Below are positions 1 through 7,093 of a stretch of 42,864 nucleotides of DNA, piece by piece (position 1 is the stretch's first letter; every line of letters starts with the position of its first letter). The notes below the pieces were generated by a model that saw nothing but the letters and a program-made list of their open reading frames with translations, was not told the DNA's origin and did no database searches. The DNA lies in NCBI GenBank assembly GCA_903919715.1, contig CAIXJC010000083.1:1-42864 (forward strand), in the 5' to 3' direction. This stretch comes from an uncultured bacterium (GTDB taxonomy: Bacteria > Planctomycetota > Phycisphaerae > Phycisphaerales > SM1A02). Both the position numbers and the translations under genes were made by a program.

Positions 1-1
1 A

Positions 2-112
2 AAAAGAGGTCCAGCAGCTCCCTTTGAAGTGCTTCAGATGGGCGGGGCAATATCAAGTCGTACTGTGCGGGAAGTCCCATTCGCACCCGTGTCAGTCGAA
101 ATCGCTATGTAA
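2..112 (+). CDS. 3' end of an unidentified gene (partial)
   Basis: An open frame enters from the left edge and stops at TAA 110-112, giving 36 residues that end in PFAPVSVEIAM. Composition resembles a genuine protein tail and codon use fits the neighbours, but no family can be named from so little. A weak hairpin (AAATCGC at 99-105 pairing with GCGATTT at 120-126, followed by two more T) overlaps the stop and could be a terminator. A competing frame starting at base 3 is also open, to 184, but reads as low-quality protein rich in Cys and Lys. The call is an inference. Confidence 0.35.
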   Translation, partial: KRGPAAPFEVLQMGGAISSRTVREVPFAPVSVEIAM

Positions 113-181
113 ATTCGCTGCGATTTTTGAATTGCCGAAGACCTTAACACCTAGAAAGAATGCTGTAGTAAACTTTTTTGT

Positions 182-433
182 ATGAACGCAACACCAGCAA
201 ATCCAATTCAACTTGTTCCAGGCAACTCATTGATCACCAAGACGCCTGAAGAAGGTCGGCAACTCGCAATCAAGATGTCGAGGTTGATCGTCAAGGCCAC
301 TCAGCCGGATGCCGCGGTGCGCGAAAAGCTTCGGCCGATGTATGCGGAAGATCCCGCAATGCTGATTGCAGTCTGTCAGGCAGTCGCGACTGAGTTTGCG
401 ACCATCGCCGCTGCGAACAACTATTGGAGATGA
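182..433 (+). CDS. Small hypothetical protein, 83 aa
   Basis: The ATG at 182 opens an 83-residue soluble protein with no signal peptide or membrane segment. It is rich in Ala and looks mostly helical (EEGRQLAIKMSRLIVKAT, then a second helix AMLIAVCQAVATEFATIAAA). Codon use matches nearby genes, which argues for a real gene. No clear Shine-Dalgarno sequence precedes the start; the upstream bases are T-rich. It converges on the haem-binding lipoprotein gene with 22 bases between stops. I do not recognise the family. Confidence 0.55.
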   Translation: MNATPANPIQLVPGNSLITKTPEEGRQLAIKMSRLIVKATQPDAAVREKLRPMYAEDPAMLIAVCQAVATEFATIAAANNYWR

Positions 434-442
434 ATGGATTGA

Positions 443-461
443 GCGTGATTCGCAATCACGC
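443..461. terminator. Perfect hairpin between convergent stops
   Basis: GCGTGATT (443-450) and AATCACGC (454-461) form a perfect 8-bp stem with a 3-base loop, lying between the stop at 433 on the plus strand and across the stop at 456 on the minus strand. Its symmetry suits a bidirectional terminator, but neither side has a T tract, so the role is inferred. Confidence 0.4.
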
Positions 462-1124
462 AGAAGTCTTGGCGCTCTCAACAACTGGAACTTGCACTTC
501 GCCGTACTTCCAGAACCAAAGAATGAACGGGCTGTTGTAACCAAAGAAGCGCGGCGTGCCATCAGCGCGCCACTGCGGATTCGCGGCAAGCCATGCGTTG
601 ACGATCGCCAAACCACTCGCGAAGTTGTCATCGTTGTAACTGCCACGAACACCAACGCTCGCATATGTGCGCGGTGCGACCTCGCGAACAACGACCTGTC
701 CGTCGTTACCCAGAGTTCCCGTTTCGCTCGTGCGATAGAGAAACGCCATCGAAGTCATTGCGCGCGCGTCCTTCTGTGAATACTCCATCTCAACTGGAGC
801 GGTCATCGGAATGTCGTTCTTCGATATGTGATTGAAAAGCGTTCCGAACATCGGCCCCATCTTTTCATCGCTGCCGGCGCCGTCATTCTTGGTCACAACG
901 GCCTCGCGGTACTGCGGATATTCCTTCACTTCTACCACGCCGACTTCAGTCAGGAGTGGCCAGCCTTTTGGCAATTCCGCTTCGTGAAAATAGACGACTT
1001 TGCCTGATTGCCGCACGCAACCAACGACCGTCAGCGCGGTACCTGCGGCAATCAAGATGCCAACGACGGTGCGCGGCCGAAGTCGCGAGCGTTTTTGAAG
1101 TGGATTTGGATTTGGTGTGTTCAT
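456..1124 (-). CDS. SOUL-type haem-binding lipoprotein
   Basis: This 222-residue protein begins with a basic n-region (KRSRLRPR), a hydrophobic stretch and a lipobox-like VVGC with Cys36, so it is probably exported and lipid-anchored. The rest matches the SOUL haem-binding family: VEVKEYPQYREAVV, then FGTLFNHISKNDIPMTAPVE with the family's typical IPMTAPV core, and a C-terminal FFGYNSPFILWFWKYGEV. The ATG at 1124 was chosen because the 130 codons upstream in this frame lie antisense over fabI and lack protein character. fabI is divergent, with 111 bases between starts. Function in bacteria is unclear; haem or tetrapyrrole binding is the family expectation. Confidence 0.85.
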   Translation of the reverse strand: MNTPNPNPLQKRSRLRPRTVVGILIAAGTALTVVGCVRQSGKVVYFHEAELPKGWPLLTEVGVVEVKEYPQYREAVVTKNDGAGSDEKMGPMFGTLFNHISKNDIPMTAPVEMEYSQKDARAMTSMAFLYRTSETGTLGNDGQVVVREVAPRTYASVGVRGSYNDDNFASGLAIVNAWLAANPQWRADGTPRFFGYNSPFILWFWKYGEVQVPVVESAKTSA

Positions 1125-1235
1125 GGCAGTGATGGAAAGAGTGGAAATGATCCTGTCAATCGCGATGACTTTGCCAACTGTAGCGACCTCGATTGCCTCG
1201 CGCCACATTTGCCTCTTTGCATTACTCTTACCCAT

Positions 1236-2015
1236 ATGGGATTTATGAATGGAATGCGTGGTTTGGTTGTCGGAGTCGCCAACGAAAATTCGATCGCAAC
1301 ATCGATTGCGGAGAGTTTGCTGCGCGAAGGGGCTGAATGTCTCTTCACGCATATTCCTGGCGAGAAAAATGAACGGCGTACGCGCAAGGCGGTTGAATCG
1401 CTTGGCGTGAAGGAGCCGTGGATGATGCCGCTCGATGCGAGCAGCGACGAACAACTCGACGCGACATTTGCGAAAATTGGTACGGACTTTGGTTCGATCG
1501 ACTTTCTTGTGCACTGCATTGCATATGCGGACAAAGATTGGTTGCGACCCGACAAATTCGCGGGAACGCCGCGAGCCGTCTTCAATAACGCGCTGGATAT
1601 TTCGGCATATACGTATATTGCGATGGCCAATCGTGCAGCACCGCTGATGACCAACGGTGGATCGATGGTTGCGCTGTCGTATTACGGAGCGGAAAAAGCT
1701 GTTCCTGGTTACAACGTGATGGGAGTCGCGAAGGCGGCGCTCGAATCATCGACGCGCTATCTGGCGATGGAACTCGGTGCGAAGAACATTCGAGTCAACG
1801 CAGTTTCTGCTGGACCAGTGCGCACGATGAGCGCGATGGCTGTTGGCGGATTCTCGGAAATCCTTGACTGGGTTGTGAAGAAGGCGCCGCTGCGCAGAAA
1901 CATCACGCCGATCGAAGTTGGTAACGCCAGCGCATTTCTGCTGTCGCCACTTGCATCTGGAATCACAGGGCAGGTGGTTTATGTGGATAGCGGCTACGGC
2001 ATCATGGGTCTTTGA
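1236..2015 (+). CDS. fabI: Enoyl-[acyl-carrier-protein] reductase (NADH)
   Basis: The 259-residue protein performs the last reduction of each fatty-acid elongation cycle (trans-2-enoyl-ACP to acyl-ACP). It has the FabI form of the SDR fold: nucleotide-binding GVANENSIA (13-21) instead of GxxxGxG, active-site Tyr150 in LSYYGAEK, and Tyr159-x6-Lys166 in GYNVMGVAK. The tail SGITGQVVYVDSGYGIMG is also characteristic. Length matches the family. The ATG at 1236 gives the usual MGFMNGMRGLVVGVA opening; ATGs at 1245 and 1254 are alternatives. It stands alone between a divergent SOUL gene and a long structured spacer. Confidence 0.96.
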   Translation: MGFMNGMRGLVVGVANENSIATSIAESLLREGAECLFTHIPGEKNERRTRKAVESLGVKEPWMMPLDASSDEQLDATFAKIGTDFGSIDFLVHCIAYADKDWLRPDKFAGTPRAVFNNALDISAYTYIAMANRAAPLMTNGGSMVALSYYGAEKAVPGYNVMGVAKAALESSTRYLAMELGAKNIRVNAVSAGPVRTMSAMAVGGFSEILDWVVKKAPLRRNITPIEVGNASAFLLSPLASGITGQVVYVDSGYGIMGL

Positions 2016-2062
2016 GGTCGCCGCGCAAGCGGGCGAGCGAGTGGGCGCGAGTGAGTGGCGAT

Positions 2063-2187
2063 GCCGTTGAAAAATTCGCTCGGGGCTCAGACAGTCCTCG
2101 GCGGCCGACACGATCTGATTTACGAAAATATGTTTGCAAGTGCAGTCGACCGCCTGCGGAACTCGCCCGAGCAAACTTTTCCACGGC
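2063..2187. repeat. 125-bp imperfect palindromic repeat, copy 1
   Basis: This spacer element between the convergent fabI and MnmE-like genes is closely similar (over 80% by eye) to 40715-40839. Its two halves are imperfect inverted repeats: GCCGT (2063-2067) with ACGGC (2183-2187), GCTCGGG (2078-2084) with CCCGAGC (2166-2172), and an inner arm GGCGGCCGAC (2100-2109) with GTCGACCGCC (2145-2154), leaving an AT-rich loop that is also conserved between copies. Short open frames cross it on both strands but have no start signals. A structured RNA, bidirectional terminator or mobile palindromic repeat are all possible. Confidence 0.8.
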
Positions 2188-2240
2188 GGAGACGCGGATC
2201 ACGCAACAGAACAGAACGGAACTGCAAAGCAAACGCCGAT

Positions 2241-3311
2241 CTATGTTCGAGCGATCAAATCTGGATGAAAAATCCATGGTTCGTCGCTGGAGAAGTCCTC
2301 GTCGCAAATCAGCGCGCGCCGGATTGCGCACGCGAGTTCAACCAATCCAATTCGCTGCGTCGCGCTGACACGCACGCTTGCTGAGCGCGCCTCCGCGGAT
2401 TCGCATTTGGGATCGAGATCGATGCGCGTGCATACTTTGAGACGAGGCAGGTCCGAATCCAGCGGAGGGCAGGGCTGCCCTGGAGCGGAAATCTCGAGAA
2501 TCAAACTTGCTCCAATGCGAAGCTTCGCGGCGATACTTTGCGCGGCGGCTTCGACAGGATCATTCGTCTTGCGAATTCCTGGCGTATCGAACCAGTCCGC
2601 AACGAGTCCATCAAGTTCAACTCGCGCAGCGACGGCATCGCGAGTCGTTCCCGCAAAGTCCATCGCAATCGCGACCATTCGACCAGCGACTGCGTTCAAG
2701 AGCGATGACTTGCCGACATTCGCTGCGCCGACGGCAACAATGCGCGGAGGATGAAGCAAGCGAGAGAGTCGATCGGCGCGAAGTGTCGACGTGGTGTCAG
2801 CCACCCACCCGCGCGCAACTGCGGCGGCGATTCGGTTTGGCTGCGCAAGCAAGAGTGGAATTGCGCGCTCGCTCGCAGCCGTTGAAATTGCAGAAAGTGC
2901 GAGCGCTTCGCGAAAGCAGCGCGCTTCGGGATATGCCAGTTGGCAGTGTCGGCTTGCATCCCCAGGCGAATTTCCTTGGGTTATGTCCTTCATTTCGCTG
3001 ACACCGTGAGCACGCATCCACGCATCAATTCGCGCAACGATTCGTGGTCCGCCATGAGGCATGATCAACGCACTTGTTTCTGAGAGTCGAACAATCAACC
3101 CATCGTCGATGTCCGCAAAGTTGGCGTGCACGATCTGGCCGATTCTCGGTGCGGATTTTTCGGTGAGAGTTCGCCCCATCAACTCGCACAGCACGGCGTC
3201 GAACGCCGTGGCATCAAGTGAATTCAATCTGCCGATTGCCACCGCTCCAGCAGAGCGCGGTGTCTCCCAGATCAATTCGATCTGCGCATTATTCTTCGTC
3301 TGCTGATTCAT
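2241..3311 (-). CDS. MnmE/Era-like GTPase, C-terminally short
   Basis: A 356-residue protein with a TrmE-type G domain: G1 GAANVGKSS (195-203), G2 GTTRD (221-225), G3 DTPG (242-245), G4 TRID (295-298), G5 VSAT (315-318). The first ~120 residues resemble a degraded MnmE N-terminal domain, including VRLSETSALIMPHGG. MnmE normally has about 450 residues and ends in a helical domain with a C-x-G-K motif that holds the catalytic cysteine for tRNA wobble-uridine modification; here the protein stops soon after the G domain at IFHPDLIART. It may be a paralogue with another role. The ATG at 3311 overlaps the coaX end by 23 bases; a TTG at 3347 is less likely. Confidence 0.8.
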   Translation of the reverse strand: MNQQTKNNAQIELIWETPRSAGAVAIGRLNSLDATAFDAVLCELMGRTLTEKSAPRIGQIVHANFADIDDGLIVRLSETSALIMPHGGPRIVARIDAWMRAHGVSEMKDITQGNSPGDASRHCQLAYPEARCFREALALSAISTAASERAIPLLLAQPNRIAAAVARGWVADTTSTLRADRLSRLLHPPRIVAVGAANVGKSSLLNAVAGRMVAIAMDFAGTTRDAVAARVELDGLVADWFDTPGIRKTNDPVEAAAQSIAAKLRIGASLILEISAPGQPCPPLDSDLPRLKVCTRIDLDPKCESAEARSASVRVSATQRIGLVELACAIRRALICDEDFSSDEPWIFHPDLIART

Positions 3312-4074
3312 CGACGAATCCAGCGATGACGGAAACTGCGATACCAAGCAAGATCAGATCGGGAACAACTCGGTCGACGAAGTCTTCATTTTCCAAGATC
3401 GCTTGCGCATCGCCGCCTGTTGCAACGACCATCGGGAAAGATCCAAATGAGTCGGCATAACGCTCGATCATGCGCTGCACAAGCCCGCGAATTCCAAAGA
3501 AGACTCCTTGAAGCATGGCTTGTTCTGTATTGCGACCGTACGGCTCGTTGTCAGGCAACACAAATGAAATCTCAGGCAGGGCATTGGTGTGTTCGTGCAG
3601 CGCGTTCAATTGCATTTGCGCGCCAGGGGCAATCACGCCTCCGTGAAAAGTACCGACACCATCGACAAAGTCGATCGTGACCGCAGTCCCCGCATCAATA
3701 ACAATGCACGCTTGCTTGAGACGATGGAACGCTGCCGTCGCACAGAGCAAACGATCGACGCCAGTCTTTGCCTTGGGATCGAGCTTCGTCGAAATAGCAG
3801 GCGCAATATCACGGCCGATTCGAGAGACATCGACGCCGAGTCTTCCAGAGATGCGCGCTTCGAGCGGCTTTGCAAATGCATCGTTCACGCTTGCGAGCGC
3901 AACAACGCCCTCATCGTCATCGAGATGTTCCCAGTGATGCGCAATGCGTTCGACGATCAGTTCGGATTCGGTGTTTGGAATTTGCTCGCTCGCATCGAGT
4001 TCTTCTGCGCCGTCAAGAAAACGGCCAATATGCGTGCGGGTGTTTCCGATAGAAATGGCGAGGATCGCAGTCAC
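3289..4074 (-). CDS. coaX: Type III pantothenate kinase
   Basis: This 261-residue enzyme phosphorylates pantothenate in the first step of coenzyme A synthesis. Family motifs are present: SIGNT (8-12), GVDR (105-108), IDAGTAVT (126-133), GGVIAPG (145-151) and ATGG (218-221). The first motif is normally DxGNT; here the Asp is Ser8, an unusual loss at a phosphate/metal-binding position. The start is GTG 4074, whose last two bases share the TGA of the aminotransferase gene (GTGA), so translation is probably coupled. The GTG is chosen because the motif then sits at the usual distance from the N-terminus. Confidence 0.9.
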   Translation of the reverse strand: MTAILAISIGNTRTHIGRFLDGAEELDASEQIPNTESELIVERIAHHWEHLDDDEGVVALASVNDAFAKPLEARISGRLGVDVSRIGRDIAPAISTKLDPKAKTGVDRLLCATAAFHRLKQACIVIDAGTAVTIDFVDGVGTFHGGVIAPGAQMQLNALHEHTNALPEISFVLPDNEPYGRNTEQAMLQGVFFGIRGLVQRMIERYADSFGSFPMVVATGGDAQAILENEDFVDRVVPDLILLGIAVSVIAGFVDESADEE

Positions 4075-4967
4075 GAAGCGAGTATAGGGGCGGACGTCGA
4101 TGCGACGGAAGTCGCAAGTCCGCATTCGCGGCGCAGGTGTTTGACCAGTGCCGCGTTCGCTCGGGTTGCAATGGGTCCGATCGTGCCGCATCCAACGGAC
4201 TGTCCATCGAGCAATGTCACTGCAGAAAACATTCTGCGGCTTGCGGTCAAGATGATTTCTGATGCGCCGCGCAAATCTGCTTCGGAGATTGGTCGAACAG
4301 AGCAGGGAATGCCGGCATTGACGCACGCTTCAAGCAATCGAGTGCGCATCACGCCATTGAGAATCTCTGGCGTCGTTCCCACAGGCGGCGTGACAAGTTG
4401 GCCGCGCACGACGGCGAAAACGTTTGATGTCGTGCCTTCGCTCACGAATCCACTGCGCACAAGAATCGCTTCTTCGTTTCCAGTTGGGGCAACAGCAAGC
4501 ATGGGCAGCAAATTGCCCAGAAGAGCAGTGGATTTGATTTCGCAGCGATGCCACCGTTCGTCCTGAACCACAGCGCATGCAGCGGTCGTGAGCGTTTCGA
4601 GCTCTTCAATACCGCCACACTCCGATGCGCAGGCAAAGACAGTCGGCACAAGTCCCTTTGGCGGCATATGCGTCCGCGTCGCTGCAGCGCCGCGAGAAAC
4701 TTGCAAGTAGATCGATGCGTTTGGCCATCCGTTTTTCTCGATCAGCGCAGTCGAGATCGATTGCAGTTGCGTAGCGTCGAAACCTTCAATGCAAGTCAGC
4801 GCAAGACTGCGTGCAAGTCGCGCAATATGCAGATCCATTCCAACCGGCGCTCCGCCGAAAAAACGAACGACTTCATAAACGCCGTCTCCAAAGAGAAAAC
4901 CTCTATCAAAGACGCTGATCTTGGCATCTTGCGCATTGACGAGTCGACCGTTGAGCCATACTTGCAT
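4071..4967 (-). CDS. dat: D-amino-acid aminotransferase, PLP fold class IV
   Basis: A 298-residue fold-type IV transaminase. It has DRGFLFGDGVYEVVR (21-35), typical of D-alanine aminotransferases, the PLP-binding lysine Lys145 in EIKSTALLGN, and the cofactor loop SEGTTSNVF (176-184). The expected reaction is transfer of the amino group between D-alanine and 2-oxoglutarate, feeding D-glutamate or D-alanine to peptidoglycan; branched-chain aminotransferase or aminodeoxychorismate lyase are the related alternatives. It is the first gene of a minus-strand run with coaX and the MnmE-like gene. The 156-base upstream gap (4968-5123) holds a CGGGCA/TGCCCG inverted repeat and probably its promoter. 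Confidence 0.85.
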   Translation of the reverse strand: MQVWLNGRLVNAQDAKISVFDRGFLFGDGVYEVVRFFGGAPVGMDLHIARLARSLALTCIEGFDATQLQSISTALIEKNGWPNASIYLQVSRGAAATRTHMPPKGLVPTVFACASECGGIEELETLTTAACAVVQDERWHRCEIKSTALLGNLLPMLAVAPTGNEEAILVRSGFVSEGTTSNVFAVVRGQLVTPPVGTTPEILNGVMRTRLLEACVNAGIPCSVRPISEADLRGASEIILTASRRMFSAVTLLDGQSVGCGTIGPIATRANAALVKHLRRECGLATSVASTSAPILAS

Positions 4968-5123
4968 AGGAAGACTTTACATCGTCACGGGAGCGCAAAC
5001 TTGTTCATCGAATAAACAAATTCAGTGACACACCCCTTGGTTGCGGGCAAATCGTCATGCTGCAGCACTCCGTTCTGCCCGTAAGCCTGCGCCCTAAAGC
5101 CGAGGGAGCAACGCTGCGCAAGG

Positions 5124-5936
5124 TCACTTCACGTTGTCGCGGGCTCGGACGATCGCGCCAATTCGTACGGGGTCGAGCTCGTTCGACCAGATCCCGTCCA
5201 CTTTGAGCGTGCTGCCAACAATGATCGCGTCGGCGCTACGGAAAATCCGCGCGAGATTTTCTGGCGTCGCACCGCTGCCCGCAAGCACTGGAAGCTTCGT
5301 GGCTGCACGAGCCATCGCAAGCTCTGCTGCGTCTGGTTCGACGGCGGTTTCAGTTCCAGTCACGATCATCCCGTCGGCTTGAAAGAACTCGGCGGCGCGC
5401 ACCCATGCGGCCATATCCAAGTCCGCCGTCAGTGCATGAGAGGAGTGTTTCTTGCGCAAATCAGCGTAAATCTTGATTGATTCTGCCCCGAGGCGTTTGC
5501 GTTCGCGCAGCAATTCTCCAGCACATGCATTGGCCAATAAACCTTCGTCGGCAACGGCTGAGAAGACGAAGCCTTCCGCGCGGACAAACGATGCGCCGGC
5601 TGCGTGTGCAACGGCAAGTGCGGCAAGGTTTGCGCCCGAAAGAATCTGAACGCCAACTGGAATGTTGACTGCGTTCACGACCGCCGCAGTCGCCACGGCG
5701 AATGTCGCAACCGTGTCGGCTCCAGATGCATCAGCAAGGTATGGCCTGTCGTGCATGTTCTCGACGATCAATGCGTCGAAGCCTGCGGATTCCAATTGCC
5801 GCGCTTCGGCGACGGCCTTTGCGACGATTTCCGCTGGTCGCATGTTGGACGAAGGTGTTCCAGGGAGCGCACGAAAGTGGACCATTCCAATGAGAGCATG
5901 CGCACGGCCGAAGATGTGGTGTCTTTGTGTGTTCAC
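5124..5936 (-). CDS. btpA: BtpA family protein (TIM-barrel)
   Basis: The 270-residue protein has the BtpA/SgcQ pattern: ALIGMVHFRALPGTP near the N-terminus, GFDALIVENMHDRPY, GVQILSGANLAALAVAHAAG and a C-terminal ADAIIVGSTLKVDG, consistent with a TIM barrel with a phosphate-binding end. In cyanobacteria BtpA is linked to photosystem I stability; in other bacteria the role is unknown and nucleoside or sugar metabolism has been suggested. The start is GTG 5936, overlapping the TGA of the upstream channel gene by four bases (GTGA), so the two are co-translated. Nothing photosynthetic is nearby. Confidence 0.85.
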   Translation of the reverse strand: MNTQRHHIFGRAHALIGMVHFRALPGTPSSNMRPAEIVAKAVAEARQLESAGFDALIVENMHDRPYLADASGADTVATFAVATAAVVNAVNIPVGVQILSGANLAALAVAHAAGASFVRAEGFVFSAVADEGLLANACAGELLRERKRLGAESIKIYADLRKKHSSHALTADLDMAAWVRAAEFFQADGMIVTGTETAVEPDAAELAMARAATKLPVLAGSGATPENLARIFRSADAIIVGSTLKVDGIWSNELDPVRIGAIVRARDNVK

Positions 5937-7093
5937 TGGAAGTCCTTTGCGGAGTTGGGAGAGTCCATTGCTCGAGCGATGTCGACCCACTCGGGTGATT
6001 CGATCATCTTGATGATCGCAGTATTCAATTGTCGTACTGTGGCGAGGTCGAGTTTTTCAGAGATCCCAAGCGCCACGAATCCGCGGACCGCTTCGGTCGG
6101 AAGTAAGCAGAGATTTGGATCATCTCGAATACGCAGGAGCGATCGCAGTTCATTGGTTGGGTGAAGAAAACCGTCAATTTCGCGTCGATCGAGCGCGGTA
6201 AATGCGGCCTCCGGGGTTGCAAAAATATGCGGCAATACTCCGAGTTTGGCGGCAACAAATCGACTACTTGGGCGGTCGATGATTCCCACGAGATTGGCCT
6301 TCATGTCCTTGATCGATTTGAAGTATGGCGTCAACTGTCCAACGGTCAGGGTCGCAACAATCGTCGCCGAAAAAATCGCCACCAGCACGATCGACACGAA
6401 GATCCAAACAGTTCCCACGAATTTCCCAAGTGCAGTTCGAGGGACGAAGTCGCCATATCCCACAGTACTAAGCGTGCTGACCGCCCACCACAAACTATTT
6501 ACGAAGGAGCCACGCTCGGTGAATTGGCTCGAATGCTCCAGTCGTTCAACGACACGGATGATGCTTCCAGCAATAGCAGTTGCGATCAGCATAAAACCGA
6601 GCCAGATGAGTACTTCATAGGTCATCACGCGCTCGAGCACCGCGCGAGGAAGAGTGACGCCGTGCGAATGGGTGACGAGCGAATATCCGCCCGCATCGAA
6701 TGGGACGGTGAAGTCGATCGTTTCATCTTGCAGGGCGGTGATTTGAATGCCGGTGGCGCCGATGTCGATCAGGCCAGCTCCCATCTGCGAATTCATTTCA
6801 TCCCAAGTGCATTCCTTCAGTTCGTATCGGAATCCAGTCTCCTTCGCCACTTTCTGCCAGAGTTCGATCGCTGGGCCAGTCCACGTTCCGTCGGGTCGCT
6901 TCCATGAATAGGGAATTCGCTCCAGTGTTGCCACTTGCAGAACTCGTGTTGCTGGCGCTGGGCTTGGAGCCGCGGCATTCTGCGGTGTCGTTTGAGAGAC
7001 GATCAGGGCTATAAATAATTCAGCAAGCATCGAGAGCGCAAGATACGCCGACAATCGGGATGAGGTGGTACTTTGCGAGAGTGACTCATCCAA
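5933..7093 (-). CDS. GluR0-like ligand-gated potassium channel
   Basis: The 386-residue protein has the layout of prokaryotic ionotropic glutamate receptors: a signal or N-terminal segment (about 13-33), first half of a solute-binding type 3 domain (50-145), membrane helix (159-180), pore loop with potassium filter STVGYGD (209-215), second membrane helix (225-252), then the second half of the binding domain (255-375). An external ligand would gate potassium flow across the inner membrane. Odd point: the arginine that binds the amino-acid carboxylate in this domain family (TxxR) is Gln122 in ITALQDETIDF. The start is uncertain: TTG 7093, TTG 7054 and ATG 7030 are all possible and none has a good ribosome site; 7093 would overlap the divergent epimerase gene. 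Its stop overlaps btpA. Confidence 0.85.
   Translation of the reverse strand: MDESLSQSTTSSRLSAYLALSMLAELFIALIVSQTTPQNAAAPSPAPATRVLQVATLERIPYSWKRPDGTWTGPAIELWQKVAKETGFRYELKECTWDEMNSQMGAGLIDIGATGIQITALQDETIDFTVPFDAGGYSLVTHSHGVTLPRAVLERVMTYEVLIWLGFMLIATAIAGSIIRVVERLEHSSQFTERGSFVNSLWWAVSTLSTVGYGDFVPRTALGKFVGTVWIFVSIVLVAIFSATIVATLTVGQLTPYFKSIKDMKANLVGIIDRPSSRFVAAKLGVLPHIFATPEAAFTALDRREIDGFLHPTNELRSLLRIRDDPNLCLLPTEAVRGFVALGISEKLDLATVRQLNTAIIKMIESPEWVDIARAMDSPNSAKDFQ

Noticed and set aside
456-1514. Longer version of the SOUL protein starting at 1514
   Set aside because: The additional 130 codons lie antisense over fabI and remove the clear lipoprotein signal from the N-terminus.
2063-2187. Integron attC site as explanation of the palindrome
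   Set aside because: The ends lack the RYYYAAC and GTTRRRY core sites, and there are no cassette genes or integrase nearby.
2002-2384. Several open frames on both strands across repeat copy 1
   Set aside because: They exist because the palindrome is GC-rich; similar peptides appear on both strands and in copy 2, with no ribosome sites. They are structural shadows.
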